A DNA stretch of 64,000 nucleotides, taken from positions 53,621,174 through 53,685,173 of the forward strand of contig CM059975.1 in assembly GCA_030490835.1 (NCBI GenBank), read 5' to 3'. Position numbers and translations under genes: made by a program. Below, in pieces: positions 36,725 to 49,600 of this stretch. The DNA comes from Annona cherimola (Eukaryota; Streptophyta; Magnoliopsida; Magnoliales; Annonaceae). The notes beneath the pieces are model-generated. The model made no database searches. It worked only from the letters and a program-made list of their open reading frames with translations, and was not told the DNA's origin. Each line of letters opens with the position of its first letter. Positions within the stretch are counted from its first letter, which is position 1.

Positions 36725-36920
36725 TATGCCCCCTAGAGCTTTGAATCTAGAAGAGAGCAAGTGGCTCTAGTTGTGTATGCCCCCTAGAGCTTTGAATCTA
36801 GAAGAGAGCAAGTGGCTCTAGTTGTATATGCCCCCTAGAGCTTTGAATCTAGAAGAGAGCAAGTGGCTCTAGTTGTGTATGCCCCCTAGAGCTTTGAATC
36901 TAGAAGAGAGCGGTGACTCT
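36725..36920. repeat. 51-bp minisatellite in the 3' LTR
   Basis: It has the same array with the same copy number as the 5' LTR. Copy number has not changed since insertion, in line with a recent event. Confidence 0.9.
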
Positions 36921-37182
36921 AAGTGTATTCTTGGAATACATAGTGGAACCCAAGTCACAACGGAGTGTGAGCTTGGAAGAGTGGAGTAGGGAAGGTTTGC
37001 CCGAACCACTATAAATCTTGTGTTCTACTTGTTCTCACTGATTTATCTTATTTGCTCTCCATTCGCTTAAAAAGGGAATTAACTTTTTCAAGGGGTTAAG
37101 ATCTTTGAGATTATCAAAGAAATTTTAAAGAACCCAATTCACCCCTCCCCTCTTGGGTTTAGCCATCAACTCGGGACCAACA

Positions 37183-37187
37183 AATAC
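37183..37187. other. Target-site duplication, right copy (AATAC)
   Basis: AATAC follows CCAACA at the end of the 3' LTR and runs into GTCGATTTGATGG, restoring an uninterrupted S1 monomer. Confidence 0.95.
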
Positions 37188-40100
37188 GTCGATTTGATGG
37201 TTCGTATTTTAACTTTAAAATAAAAAATTATTTCAACGGTAGTTCAAAATTTTAATAATTGAATTTTATTTAATAATTATTTTGTTAAATTATTAAATTA
37301 AATTAGTTAATCTTAGATAATTTTTTAATGACAGTAATCAAGATCGTAGACCTTTACTCATGGGTTGGGCCTCAATACATACAAATAATTTGTTAGTATT
37401 TTAAATTAAAAATAAAATTATTTGAACTGTAGTTCAAAATTTTGAAAATTGAATTTTTATTTAATAACTATTTTGTAAAATTAATGGATTAGCAAGTTAA
37501 TCTAAGATAATTTTAATGACACTAATCAAGATCGTAAACTTGTACCCATGAGTTGGGCCTCAATACGTCGATTTGATGGTTCGTATTTTAACTTTAAAAT
37601 AAAAAATTATTTCAATGGTAGTTCAACATTTTAATAATTGAATTTTATTTAATAATTATTTTGTTAAATTATTAAATTAAATTAGTTAATCTAAGATAAT
37701 TTTTTAATGACAGTAATCAAGATCGTAGACCTTTACTCATGGGTTGGGCCTCAATACATACAAATAATTTGTTAGTATTTTAAATTAAAAATAAAATTAT
37801 TTGAACTGTAGTTCAAAATTTTGAAAATTGAATTTTTATTTAATAACTATTTTGTAAAATTAATGGATTAGAAAGTTAATCTAAGATAATTTTAATGACA
37901 CTAATCAAGATCGTAAACTTGTACCCATGAGTTGGGCCTCAATACGTCGATTTGATGGTTCGTATTTTAACTTTAAAATAAAAAATTATTTCAACGGTAG
38001 TTCAAAATTTTAATAATTGAATTTTATTTCATAATTATTTTGTTAAATTAATAGATTAAATTAGTTAATCTAAGATAATTTTTTAATGACAGTAATCAAG
38101 ATCGTAGACCTTTACTCATGGGTTGGGTCTCAATACATACAAATAATTGGTTAGTATTTCAAATTAAAAATAAAATTATTTGAACTGTAGTTCAGAATTT
38201 TGATAATTAAATTTTTATTTAATAACTATTTTGTAAAATTAATGGATTAAAAAGTTAATCTAAGATAATTTTAATGACACTAATCAAGATCGTAAACTTG
38301 TACCCATGAGTTGGGCCTCAATACGTCGATTTGATGGTTCGTATTTTAACTTTAAAATAAAAAATTATTTCAACGGTAGTTCAAAATTTTAATAATTGAA
38401 TTTTATTTAATAATTATTTTGTTAAATTATTAAATTAAATTAGTTAATCTTAGATAATTTTTTAATGACAGTAATCAAGATCGTAGACCTTTACTCATGG
38501 GTTGGGCCTCAATACATACAAATAATTTGTTAGTATTTTAAATTAAAAATAAAATTATTTGAACTGTAGTTCAAAATTTTGAAAATTGAATTTTTATTTA
38601 ATAACTATTTTGTAAAATTAATGGATTAGCAAGTTAATCTAAGATAATTTTAATGACACTAATCAAGATCGTAAACTTGTACCCATGAGTTGGGCCTCAA
38701 TACGTCGATTTGATGGTTCGTATTTTAACTTTAAAATAAAAAATTATTTCAACGGTAGTTCAACATTTTAATAATTAAATTTTATTTAATAATTATTTTG
38801 TTAAATTATTAAATTAAATTAGTTAATCTAAGATAATTTTTTAATGACAGTAATCAAGATCGTAGACCTTTACTCATGGGTTTGGCCTCAATACATACAA
38901 ATAATTGGTTAGTATTTCAAATTAAAGATTAAAAATTATTTGTACTGTAGTTCAGAATTTTGAAAATTGAATTTTTATTTAATAACTATTTTGTAAAATT
39001 AATGGATTAGAAAGTTAATCTAAGATAATTTTAATGACAATAATCAAGATCGTAAATTTGTACCAATGAGTTGGGCCTCAATACGTCGATTTGATGGTTC
39101 GTATTTTAACTTTAAAATAAAAAATTATTTCAACGGTAGTTCAAAATTTTAATAATTGAATTTTATTTCATAATTATTTTGTTAAATTAATAGATTAAAT
39201 TAGTTAATCTAAGATAATTTTTTAATGACAGTAATCAAGATCGTAGACCTTTACTCATGGGTTGGGCCTCAATACATACAAATAATTGGTTAATATTTCA
39301 AATTAAAAATAAAATTATTTGAACTGTAGTTCAGAATTTTGATAATTAAATTTTTATTTAATAACTATTTTGTAAAATTAATGGATTAAAAAGTTAATCT
39401 AAGATAATTTTAATGACACTAATCAAGATCGTAAACTTGTACCCATGAGTTGGGCCTCAATACGTCGATTTGATGGTTCGTATTTTAACTTTAAAATAAA
39501 AAATTATTTCAACGGTAGTTCAAAATTTTAATAATTGAATTTTATTTAATAATTATTTTGTTAAATTATTAAATTAAATTAGTTAATCTTAGATAATTTT
39601 TTAATGACAGTAATCAAGATCGTAGACCTTTACTCATGGGTTGGGCCTCAATACATACAAATAATTTGTTAGTATTTTAAATTAAAAATAAAATTATTTG
39701 AACAGTAGTTCAAAATTTTGAAAATTGAATTTTTATTTAATAACTATTTTTTAAAATTAATGGGTAAGCAAGTTAATCTAAGATAATTTTAATGACACTA
39801 ATCAAGATCGTAAACTTGTACCCATGAGTTGGGCCTCAATACGTCGATTTGATGGTTCGTATTTTAACTTTAAAATAAAAAATTATTTCAACGGTAGTTC
39901 AACATTTTAATAATTGAATTTTATTTAATAATTATTTTGTTAAATTATTAAATTAAATTAGTTAATCTAAGATAATTTTTTAATGACAGTAATCAAGATC
40001 GTAGACCTTTACTCATGGGTTTGGCCTCAATACATACAAATAATTGGTTAGTATTTCAAATTAAAGATTAAAAATTATTTGTACTGTAGTTCAGAATTTT

Positions 40101-40600
40101 GAAAATTGAATTTTTATTTAATAACTATTTTGTAAAATTAATGGATTAGAAAGTTAATCTAAGATAATTTTAATGACAATAATCAAGATCGTAAATTTCT
40201 ACCCATGAGTTGGGCCTCAATACGTCGATTTGATGGTTCGTATTTTAACTTTAAAATAAAAAATTATTTCAACGGTAGTTCAAAATTTTAATAATTGAAT
40301 TTTATTTCATAATTATTTTGTTAAATTAATAGATTAAATTTGTTAATCTAAGATAATTTTTTAATGACAGTAATCAAGATCGTAGACCTTTACTCATGGG
40401 TTGGGCCTCAATACATACAAATAATTGGTTAGTATTTCAAATTAAAAATAAAATTATTTGAACTGTAGTTCAGAATTTTGATAATTAAATTTTTATTTAA
40501 TAACTATTTTGTAAAATTAATGGATTAGTAAGTTAATCTAAGATAATTTTAATGACACTAATCAAGATCGTAAACTTGTACCCATGAGTTGGGCCTCAAT
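37188..40600. repeat. Three-dimer higher-order repeat, period about 1,137-1,139 bp (right arm)
   Basis: Directly after the insertion, about three copies of a six-monomer unit follow one another. The S2 variant with AGCAAGTTAATC lies at 37491, 38628 and about 39767. Copies 2 and 3 also share the GGGTTTGGCC plus AAAGATTAAAAATT variant near 38880-38940 and 40018-40080; copy 1 lacks it. Confidence 0.72.
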
Positions 40601-43600
40601 ACGTCGATTTGATGGTTCGTATTTTAACTTTAAAATAAAAAATTATTTCAACGGTAGTTCTACATTTTAATAATTGAATTTTATTTAATAATTATTTTGT
40701 TAAATTATTTAATTAAATTAGTTAATCTAAGATAATTTTTTAATGACAGTAATCAAGATCGTAGACCTTTACTCATGGGTTGGGCCTCAATACATACAAA
40801 TAATTTGTTAGTATTTTAAATTAAAAATAAAATTATTTGAACTGTAGTTCAAAATTTTGAAAATTGAATTCTTATTTAATAACTATTTTGTAAAATTAAT
40901 GGATTAGAAAGTTAATCTAAGATAATTTTAATGACACTAATCAAGATCGTAAACTTGTACCCATGAGTTGGGCCTCAATACGTCGATTTGATGGTTCGTA
41001 TTTTAACTTTAAAATAAAAAATTATTTCAACGGTAGTTCAAAATTTTAATAATTGAATTTTATTTCATAATTATTTTGTTAAATTAATAGATTAAATTAG
41101 TTAATCTAAGATAATTTTTTAATGACAGTAATCAAGATCGTAGACCTTTACTCATGGGTTGGGCCTCAATACATACAAATAATTGGTTAGTATTTCAAAT
41201 TAAAAATAAAATTATTTGAACTGTAGTTCAGAATTTTGATAATTAAATTTTTATTTAATAAATATTTTGTAAAATTAATGGATTAAAAAGTTAATCTAAG
41301 ATAATTTTAATGACACTAATCAAGATCGTAAACTTGTACCCATGAGTTGGGCCTCAATACGTCGATTTGATGGTTCGTATTTTAACTTTAAAATAAAAAA
41401 TTATTTCAACGGTAGTTCAAAATTTTAATAATTGAATTTTATTTAATAATTATTTTGTTAAATTATTAAATTAAATTAGTTAATCTTAGATAATTTTTTA
41501 ATGACAGTAATCAAGATCGTAGACCTTTACTCATGGGTTGGGCCTCAATACATACAAATAATTTGTTAGTATTTTAAATTAAAAATAAAATTATTTGAAC
41601 TGTAGTTCAAAATTTTGAAAATTGAATTTTTATTTAATAAATATTTTGTAAAATTAATGGATTAGAAAGTTAATCTAAGATAATTTTAATGACAATAATC
41701 AAGATCGTAAACTTGTACCCATGAGTTGGGCCTCAATACGTCGATTTGATGGTTCGTATTTTAACTTTAAAATAAAAAATTATTTCAACGGTAGTTCAAA
41801 ATTTTAATAATTGTATTTTATTTAATAATTATTTTGTTAAATTATTAAATTAAATTAGTTAATCTTAGATAATTTTTTAATGACAGTAATCAAGATCGTA
41901 GACCTTTACTCATGGGTTGGGCCTCAATACATACAAATAATTTGTTACTATTTTAAATTAAAAATAAAATTATTTGAACTGTAGTTCAAAATTTTGAAAA
42001 TTGAATTTTTATTTAATAACTATTTTGTAAAATTAATGGATTAGTAAGTTAATCTAAGATAATTTTAATGACACTAATCAAGATCGTAAACCTGTACCCA
42101 TGAGTTGGGCCTCAATACGTCGATTTGATGGTTCGTATTTTAACTTTAAAATAAAAAATTATTTCAACGGTAGTTAAAAATTTTAATAATTGAATTTTAT
42201 TTCATAATTATTTTGTTAAATTAATAGATTAAATTGGTTAATCTAAGATAATTTTTTAATGACAGTAATCAAGATCGTAGACCTTTACTCATGGGTTGGG
42301 CCTCAATACATACAAATAATTGGTTAGTATTTCAAATTAAAAATAAAATTATTTGATCTGTAGTTCAGAATTTAGATAATTAAATTTTTATTTAATAACT
42401 ATTTTGTAAAATTAATGGATTAAAAAGTTAATCTAAGATAATTTTAATGACACTAATCAAGATCGTAAACTTTTACTGAAGAGTTGGGCCTCAATACGTC
42501 GATTTAATGGTTCGTGTTTTAACCTTAAAATAAAAAATTATTTCAACGGTAGTTCAAAATTTTAATAATTGAATTTAATTTAATAAATATTTTGTTAAAT
42601 TATTAAATTAAATTAGTTAATCTATGATAATTTTTTAATGACAGTAATCAAGATCGTAGACCTTTACTCATGGGTTGGGCCTCAATACATACAAATAATT
42701 TGTTAGTATTTTAAATTAAAGATAAAAAATTATTTGAACTGTAGTTCAGAATTTTGAAAATTGAATTTTTATTTAATAACTATTTTATAAAATTAATGGA
42801 TTAGAAAGTTAATCTAAGATAATTTTAATGACAATAATCAAGATCGTAAAATTGTACCCATGAGTTGGGCCTCAATACGTCGATTTGATGGTTCGTATTT
42901 TAACTTTAAAATAAAAAATTATTTCACCGGTAGTTCAAAATTTTAATATTCGAATTTTATTTCATAATTATTTTTTTAAATTAATAGATTAAATTAGTTA
43001 ATCTAAGATAATTTTTTAATGACAGTAATCAAGATCGTAGACCTTTACTCATGGGTTGGGCCTCAATACATACAAATAATTGGTTAGTATTTCAAATTAA
43101 AAATAAAATTATTTGAACTGTAGTTCAGAATTTTGATAATTAAATTTTTATTTAATAACTATTTTGTAAAATTAATGGATTAAAAAGTTAATCTAAGATA
43201 ATTTTAATGACACTAATCAAGATCGTAAACTTGTACACAAGAGTTGGGCCTCAATACGTCGATTTGATGGTTCGTATTTTAACTTTAAAATAAAAAATTA
43301 TTTCAACGGTAGTTCAAAATTTTAATAATTGAATTTTATTTAATAATTATTTTGTTAAATTATTAAATTAAATTAGTTAATCTTAGATAATTTTTTAATG
43401 ACAGTAATCAAGATCGTACACCCTTACTCATGGGTTGGGCCTCAATACATACAAATAATTTGTTACTATTTTAAATTAAAAATAAAATTATTTGAACTGT
43501 AGTTCAAAATGTTGAAAATTGAATTTTTATTTAATAACTATTTTGTAAAATTAATAGATTAGTAAGTTAATCTAAGATAATTTTAATGACACTAATCAAG

Positions 43601-46600
43601 ATCGTAAACTTGTACCCATGAGTTGGGCCTCAATACGTCGATTTGATGGTTCGTATTTTAACTTTAAAATAAAAAATCATTTCAACGGTAGTTCTACATT
43701 TTAATAATTGAATTTTATTTAATAATTATTTTGTTAAATTATTAAATTAAATTAGTTAATCTAAGATAATTTTTTAATGACAGTAATCAAGATCGTAGAC
43801 CTTTACTCATGGGTTGGGCCTCAATACATACAAATAATTTGTTAGTATTTTAAATTAAAAATAAAATTATTTGAACTGTAGTTCAAAATTTTGAAAATTG
43901 AATTTTTATTTAATAACTATTTTGTAAAATTAATGGATTAGAAAGTTAATCTAAGATAATTTTAATGACACTAATCAAGATCGTAAACTTGTACCCATGA
44001 GTTGGGCCTCAATACGTCGATTTGATGGTTCGTATTTTAACTTTAAAATAAAAAATTATTTCAACGGTAGTTCAAAATTTTAATAATGGAATTTTATTTC
44101 ATAATTATTTTGTTAAATTAATAGATTAAATTGGTTAATCTAAGATAATTTTTTAATGACAGTAATAGAGATCGTAGACCATTACTCATGGGTTGGGCCT
44201 CAATACATACAAATAATTGGTTAGTATTTCAAATTAAAAATAAAATTATTTGAACTGTAGTTCAGAATTTTGATAATTAAATTTTTATTTAATAACTATT
44301 TTGTAAAATTAATGGATTAAAAAGTTAATCTAAGATAATTTTAATGACACTAATCAAGATCGTAAACTTTTACCGAAGAGTTGGGCCTCAATACATCGAT
44401 TTAATGGTTCGTGTTTTAACCTTAAAATAAAAAATTATTTCAACGGTAGTTCAAAATTTTAATAATTGAATTTTATTTAATAATTATTTTGTTAAATTAT
44501 TAAATTAAATTAGTTAATCTAAGATAATTTTTTAATGAAAGTAATCAAGATCGTAGACCTTTACTCATGGGTTGGGCCTCAATACATACAAATAATTTGT
44601 TAGTATTTTAAATTAAAGATAAAAAATTATTTGAACTGTAGTTCAGAATTTTGAAAATTGAATTTTTATTTAATAACTATTTTATAAAATTAATGGATTA
44701 GAAAGTTAATCTAAGATAATTTTAATGACAATAATCAAGATCGTAAACTTGTACCCATGAGTTGGGCCTCAATACGTCGATTTGATGGTTCGTATTTTAA
44801 CTTTAAAATAAAAAATTATTTCAACGGTAGTTCAAAATTTTAATAATTGAATTTTATTTCATAATTATTTTGTTAAATTAATAGATTAAATTAGTTAATC
44901 TAAGATAATTTTTTAATGACAGTAATCAAGATCGTAGACCTTTACTCATGGGTTGGGCCTCAATACATACAAATAATTGGTTAGTATTTCAAATTCAAAA
45001 TAAAATTATTTGAACTGTAGTTCAGAATTTTGATAATTAAATTTTTATTTAATAACTATTTTGTAAAATTAATGGATTAAAAAGTTAATCTAAGATAATT
45101 TTAATGACACTAATCAAGATCGTAAACTTGTACCCATGAGTTGGGCCTCAATACGTCGATTTGATGGTTCGTATTTTAACTTTAAAATAAAAAATTATTT
45201 CAACGGTAGTTCAAAATTTTAATAATTGAATTTTATTTAATAATTATTTTGTTAAATTATTAAATTAAATTAGTTAATCTTAGATAATTTTTTAATGACA
45301 GTAATCAAGATCGTAGACCTTTACTCATGGGTTGGGCCTCAATACATACAAATAATTTGTTAGTATTTTAAATTAAAAATAAAATTATTTGAACTGTAGT
45401 TCAAAATTTTGAAAATTGAATTTTTATTTAATAACTATTTTGTAAAATTAATGGATTAGCAAGTTAATCTAAGATAATTTTAATGACACTAATCAAGATC
45501 GTAAACTTGTACCCATGAGTTGGGCCTCAATACGTCGATTTGATGGTTCGTATTTTAACTTTAAAATAAAAAATTATTTCAACGGTAGTTCAACATTTTA
45601 ATAATTAAATTTTATTTAATAATTATTTTGTTAAATTATTAAATTAAATTAGTTAATCTAAGATAATTTTTTAATGACAGTAATCAAGATCGTAGACCTT
45701 TACTCATGGGTTTGGCCTCAATACATACAAATAATTGGTTAGTATTTCAAATTAAAGATTAAAAATTATTTGTACTGTAGTTCAGAATTTTGAAAATTGA
45801 ATTTTTATTTAATAACTATTTTGTAAAATTAATGGATTAGAAAGTTAATCTAAGATAATTTTAATGACAATAATCAAGATCGTAAATTTGTACCAATGAG
45901 TTGGGCCTCAATACGTCGATTTGATGGTTCGTATTTTAACTTTAAAATAAAAAATTATTTCAACGGTAGTTCAAAATTTTAATAATTGAATTTTATTTCA
46001 TAATTATTTTGTTAAATTAATAGATTAAATTAGTTAATCTAAGATAATTTTTTAATGACAGTAATCAAGATCGTAGACCTTTACTCATGGGTTGGGCCTC
46101 AATACATACAAATAATTGGTTAATATTTCAAATTAAAAATAAAATTATTTGAACTGTAGTTCAGAATTTTGATAATTAAATTTTTATTTAATAACTATTT
46201 TGTAAAATTAATGGATTAAAAAGTTAATCTAAGATAATTTTAATGACACTAATCAAGATCGTAAACTTGTACCCATGAGTTGGGCCTCAATACGTCGATT
46301 TGATGGTTCGTATTTTAACTTTAAAATAAAAAATTATTTCAACGGTAGTTCAAAATTTTAATAATTGAATTTTATTTAATAATTATTTTGTTAAATTATT
46401 AAATTAAATTAGTTAATCTTAGATAATTTTTTAATGACAGTAATCAAGATCGTAGACCTTTACTCAGGGGTTGGGCCTCAATACATACAAATAATTTGTT
46501 AGTATTTTAAATTAAAAATAAAATTATTTGAACAGTAGTTCAAAATTTTGAAAATTGAATTTTTATTTAATAACTATTTTTTAAAATTAATGGGTAAGCA

Positions 46601-49600
46601 AGTTAATCTAAGATAATTTTAATGACACTAATCAAGATCGTAAACTTGTACCCATGAGTTGGGCCTCAATACGTCGATTTGATGGTTCGTATTTTAACTT
46701 TAAAATAAAAAATTATTTCAACGGTAGTTCAACATTTTAATAATTGAATTTTATTTAATAATTATTTTGTTAAATTATTAAATTAAATTAGTTAATCTAA
46801 GATAATTTTTTAATGACAGTAATCAAGATCGTAGACCTTTACTCATGGGTTTGGCCTCAATACATACAAATAATTGGTTAGTATTTCAAATTAAAGATTA
46901 AAAATTATTTGTACTGTAGTTCAGAATTTTGAAAATTGAATTTTTATTTAATAACTATTTTGTAAAATTAATGGATTAGAAAGTTAATCTAAGATAATTT
47001 TAATGACAATAATCAAGATCGTAAATTTCTACCCATGAGTTGGGCCTCAATACGTCGATTTGATGGTTCGTATTTTAACTTTAAAATAAAAAATTATTTC
47101 AACGGTAGTTCAAAATTTTAATAATTGAATTTTATTTCATAATTATTTTGTTAAATTAATAGATTAAATTTGTTAATCTAAGATAATTTTTTAATGACAG
47201 TAATCAAGATCGTAGACCTTTACTCATGGGTTGGGCCTCAATACATACAAATAATTGGTTAGTATTTCAAATTAAAAATAAAATTATTTGAACTGTAGTT
47301 CAGAATTTTGATAATTAAATTTTTATTTAATAACTATTTTGTAAAATTAATGGATTAGTAAGTTAATCTAAGATAATTTTAATGACACTAATCAAGATCG
47401 TAAACTTGTACCCATGAGTTGGGCCTCAATACGTCGATTTGATGGTTCGTATTTTAACTTTAAAATAAAAAATTATTTCAACGGTAGTTCAACATTTTAA
47501 TAATTGAATTTTATTTAATAATTATTTTGTTAAATTATTTAATTAAATTAGTTAATCTAAGATAATTTTTTAATGACAGTAATCAAGATCGTAGACCTTT
47601 ACTCATGGGTTGGGCCTCAATACATACAAATAATTTGTTAGTATTTTAAATTAAAAATAAAATTATTTGAACTGTAGTTCAAAATTTTGAAAATTGAATT
47701 CTTATTTAATAACTATTTTGTAAAATTAATGGATTAGAAAGTTAATCTAAGATAATTTTAATGACACTAATCAAGATCGTAAACTTGTACCCATGAGTTG
47801 GGCCTCAATACGTCGATTTGATGGTTCGTATTTTAACTTTAAAATAAAAAATTATTTCAACGGTAGTTCAAAATTTTAATAATTGAATTTTATTTCATAA
47901 TTATTTTGTTAAATTAATAGATTAAATTAGTTAATCTAAGATAATTTTTTAATGACAGTAATCAAGATCGTAGACCTTTACTCATGGGTTGGGCCTCAAT
48001 ACATACAAATAATTGGTTAGTATTTCAAATTAAAAATAAAATTATTTGAACTGTAGTTCAGAATTTTGATAATTAAATTTTTATTTAATAAATATTTTGT
48101 AAAATTAATGGATTAAAAAGTTAATCTAAGATAATTTTAATGACACTAATCAAGATCGTAAACTTGTACCCATGAGTTGGGCCTCAATACGTCGATTTGA
48201 TGGTTCGTATTTTAACTTTAAAATAAAAAATTATTTCAACGGTAGTTCAAAATTTTAATAATTGAATTTTATTTAATAATTATTTTGTTAAATTATTAAA
48301 TTAAATTAGTTAATCTTAGATAATTTTTTAATGACAGTAATCAAGATCGTAGACCTTTACTCATGGGTTGGGCCTCAATACATACAAATAATTTGTTAGT
48401 ATTTTAAATTAAAAATAAAATTATTTGAACTGTAGTTCAAAATTTTGAAAATTGAATTTTTATTTAATAAATATTTTGTAAAATTAATGGATTAGAAAGT
48501 TAATCTAAGATAATTTTAATGACAATAATCAAGATCGTAAACTTGTACCCATGAGTTGGGCCTCAATACGTCGATTTGATGGTTCGTATTTTAACTTTAA
48601 AATAAAAAATTATTTCAACGGTAGTTCAAAATTTTAATAATTGTATTTTATTTAATAATTATTTTGTTAAATTATTAAATTAAATTAGTTAATCTTAGAT
48701 AATTTTTTAATGACAGTAATCAAGATCGTACACCTTTACTCATGGGTTTGGCCTCAATACATACAAATAATTGGTTAGTATTTCAAATTAAAGATTAAAA
48801 ATTATTTGTACTGTAGTTCAGAATTTTGAAAATTGAATTTTTATTTAATAACTATTTTGTAAAATTAATGGATTAGAAAGTTAATCTAAGATAATTTTAA
48901 TGACAATAATCAAGATCGTAAATTTGTACCAATGAGTTGGGCCTCAATACGTCGATTTGATGGTTCGTATTTTAACTTTAAAATAAAAAATTATTTCAAC
49001 GGTAGTTCAAAATTTTAATAATTGAATTTTATTTCATAATTATTTTGTTAAATTAATAGATTAAATTAGTTAATCTAAGATAATTTTTTAATGACAGTAA
49101 TCAAGATCGTAGACCTTTACTCATGGGTTGGGCCTCAATACATACAAATAATTGGTTAATATTTCAAATTAAAAATAAAATTATTTGAACTGTAGTTCAG
49201 AATTTTGATAATTAAATTTTTATTTAATAACTATTTTGTAAAATTAATGGATTAAAAAGTTAATCTAAGATAATTTTAATGACACTAATCAAGATCGTAA
49301 ACTTGTACCCATGAGTTGGGCCTCAATACGTCGATTTGATGGTTCGTATTTTAACTTTAAAATAAAAAATTATTTCAACGGTAGTTCAAAATTTTAATAA
49401 TTGAATTTTATTTAATAATTATTTTGTTAAATTATTAAATTAAATTAGTTAATCTTAGATAATTTTTTAATGACAGTAATCAAGATCGTAGACCTTTACT
49501 CAGGGGTTGGGCCTCAATACATACAAATAATTTGTTAGTATTTTAAATTAAAAATAAAATTATTTGAACAGTAGTTCAAAATTTTGAAAATTGAATTTTT

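Larger units (their letters stand above)
26323..37182 (+). mobile_element. Ty1/copia LTR retrotransposon, SIRE/Maximus type, young and nearly complete
   Basis: This 10,860-bp element has two 1,799-bp LTRs beginning TGTTGG and ending CCAACA, a 5-bp target duplication AATAC, a primer site for initiator-Met tRNA and a polypurine tract. Its domain order is gag, protease, integrase, reverse transcriptase, RNase H. Integrase before RT is diagnostic of copia. Long size, a large gag with two CCHC knuckles and a coiled coil, and a separate ORF after pol are what is known for the SIRE/Maximus lineage; the lineage call is by resemblance, not by phylogeny. The coding part is disrupted by two 1-nt frame breaks around protease, so this copy would need frameshifting or help in trans to move. 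It sits inside an S1 monomer directly after GGGCCTCAATAC and is read in the same direction in which I describe the satellite. Confidence 0.97.
35384..37182 (+). repeat. 3' LTR (1,799 bp)
   Basis: This is a full copy of the 5' LTR, placed directly after the polypurine tract and with the same length. It carries the same modules at +9,061: GTCGAC clusters at about 35509-35803 and 36122-36292, W-box palindrome at 36297-36318, TATA box at 36374-36381, minisatellite at 36725-36920 and hairpin at 37102-37120. Two differences in 1,799 bp (0.11%) mean very little time since insertion. Its promoter would point rightward into the right satellite arm. Confidence 0.97.
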
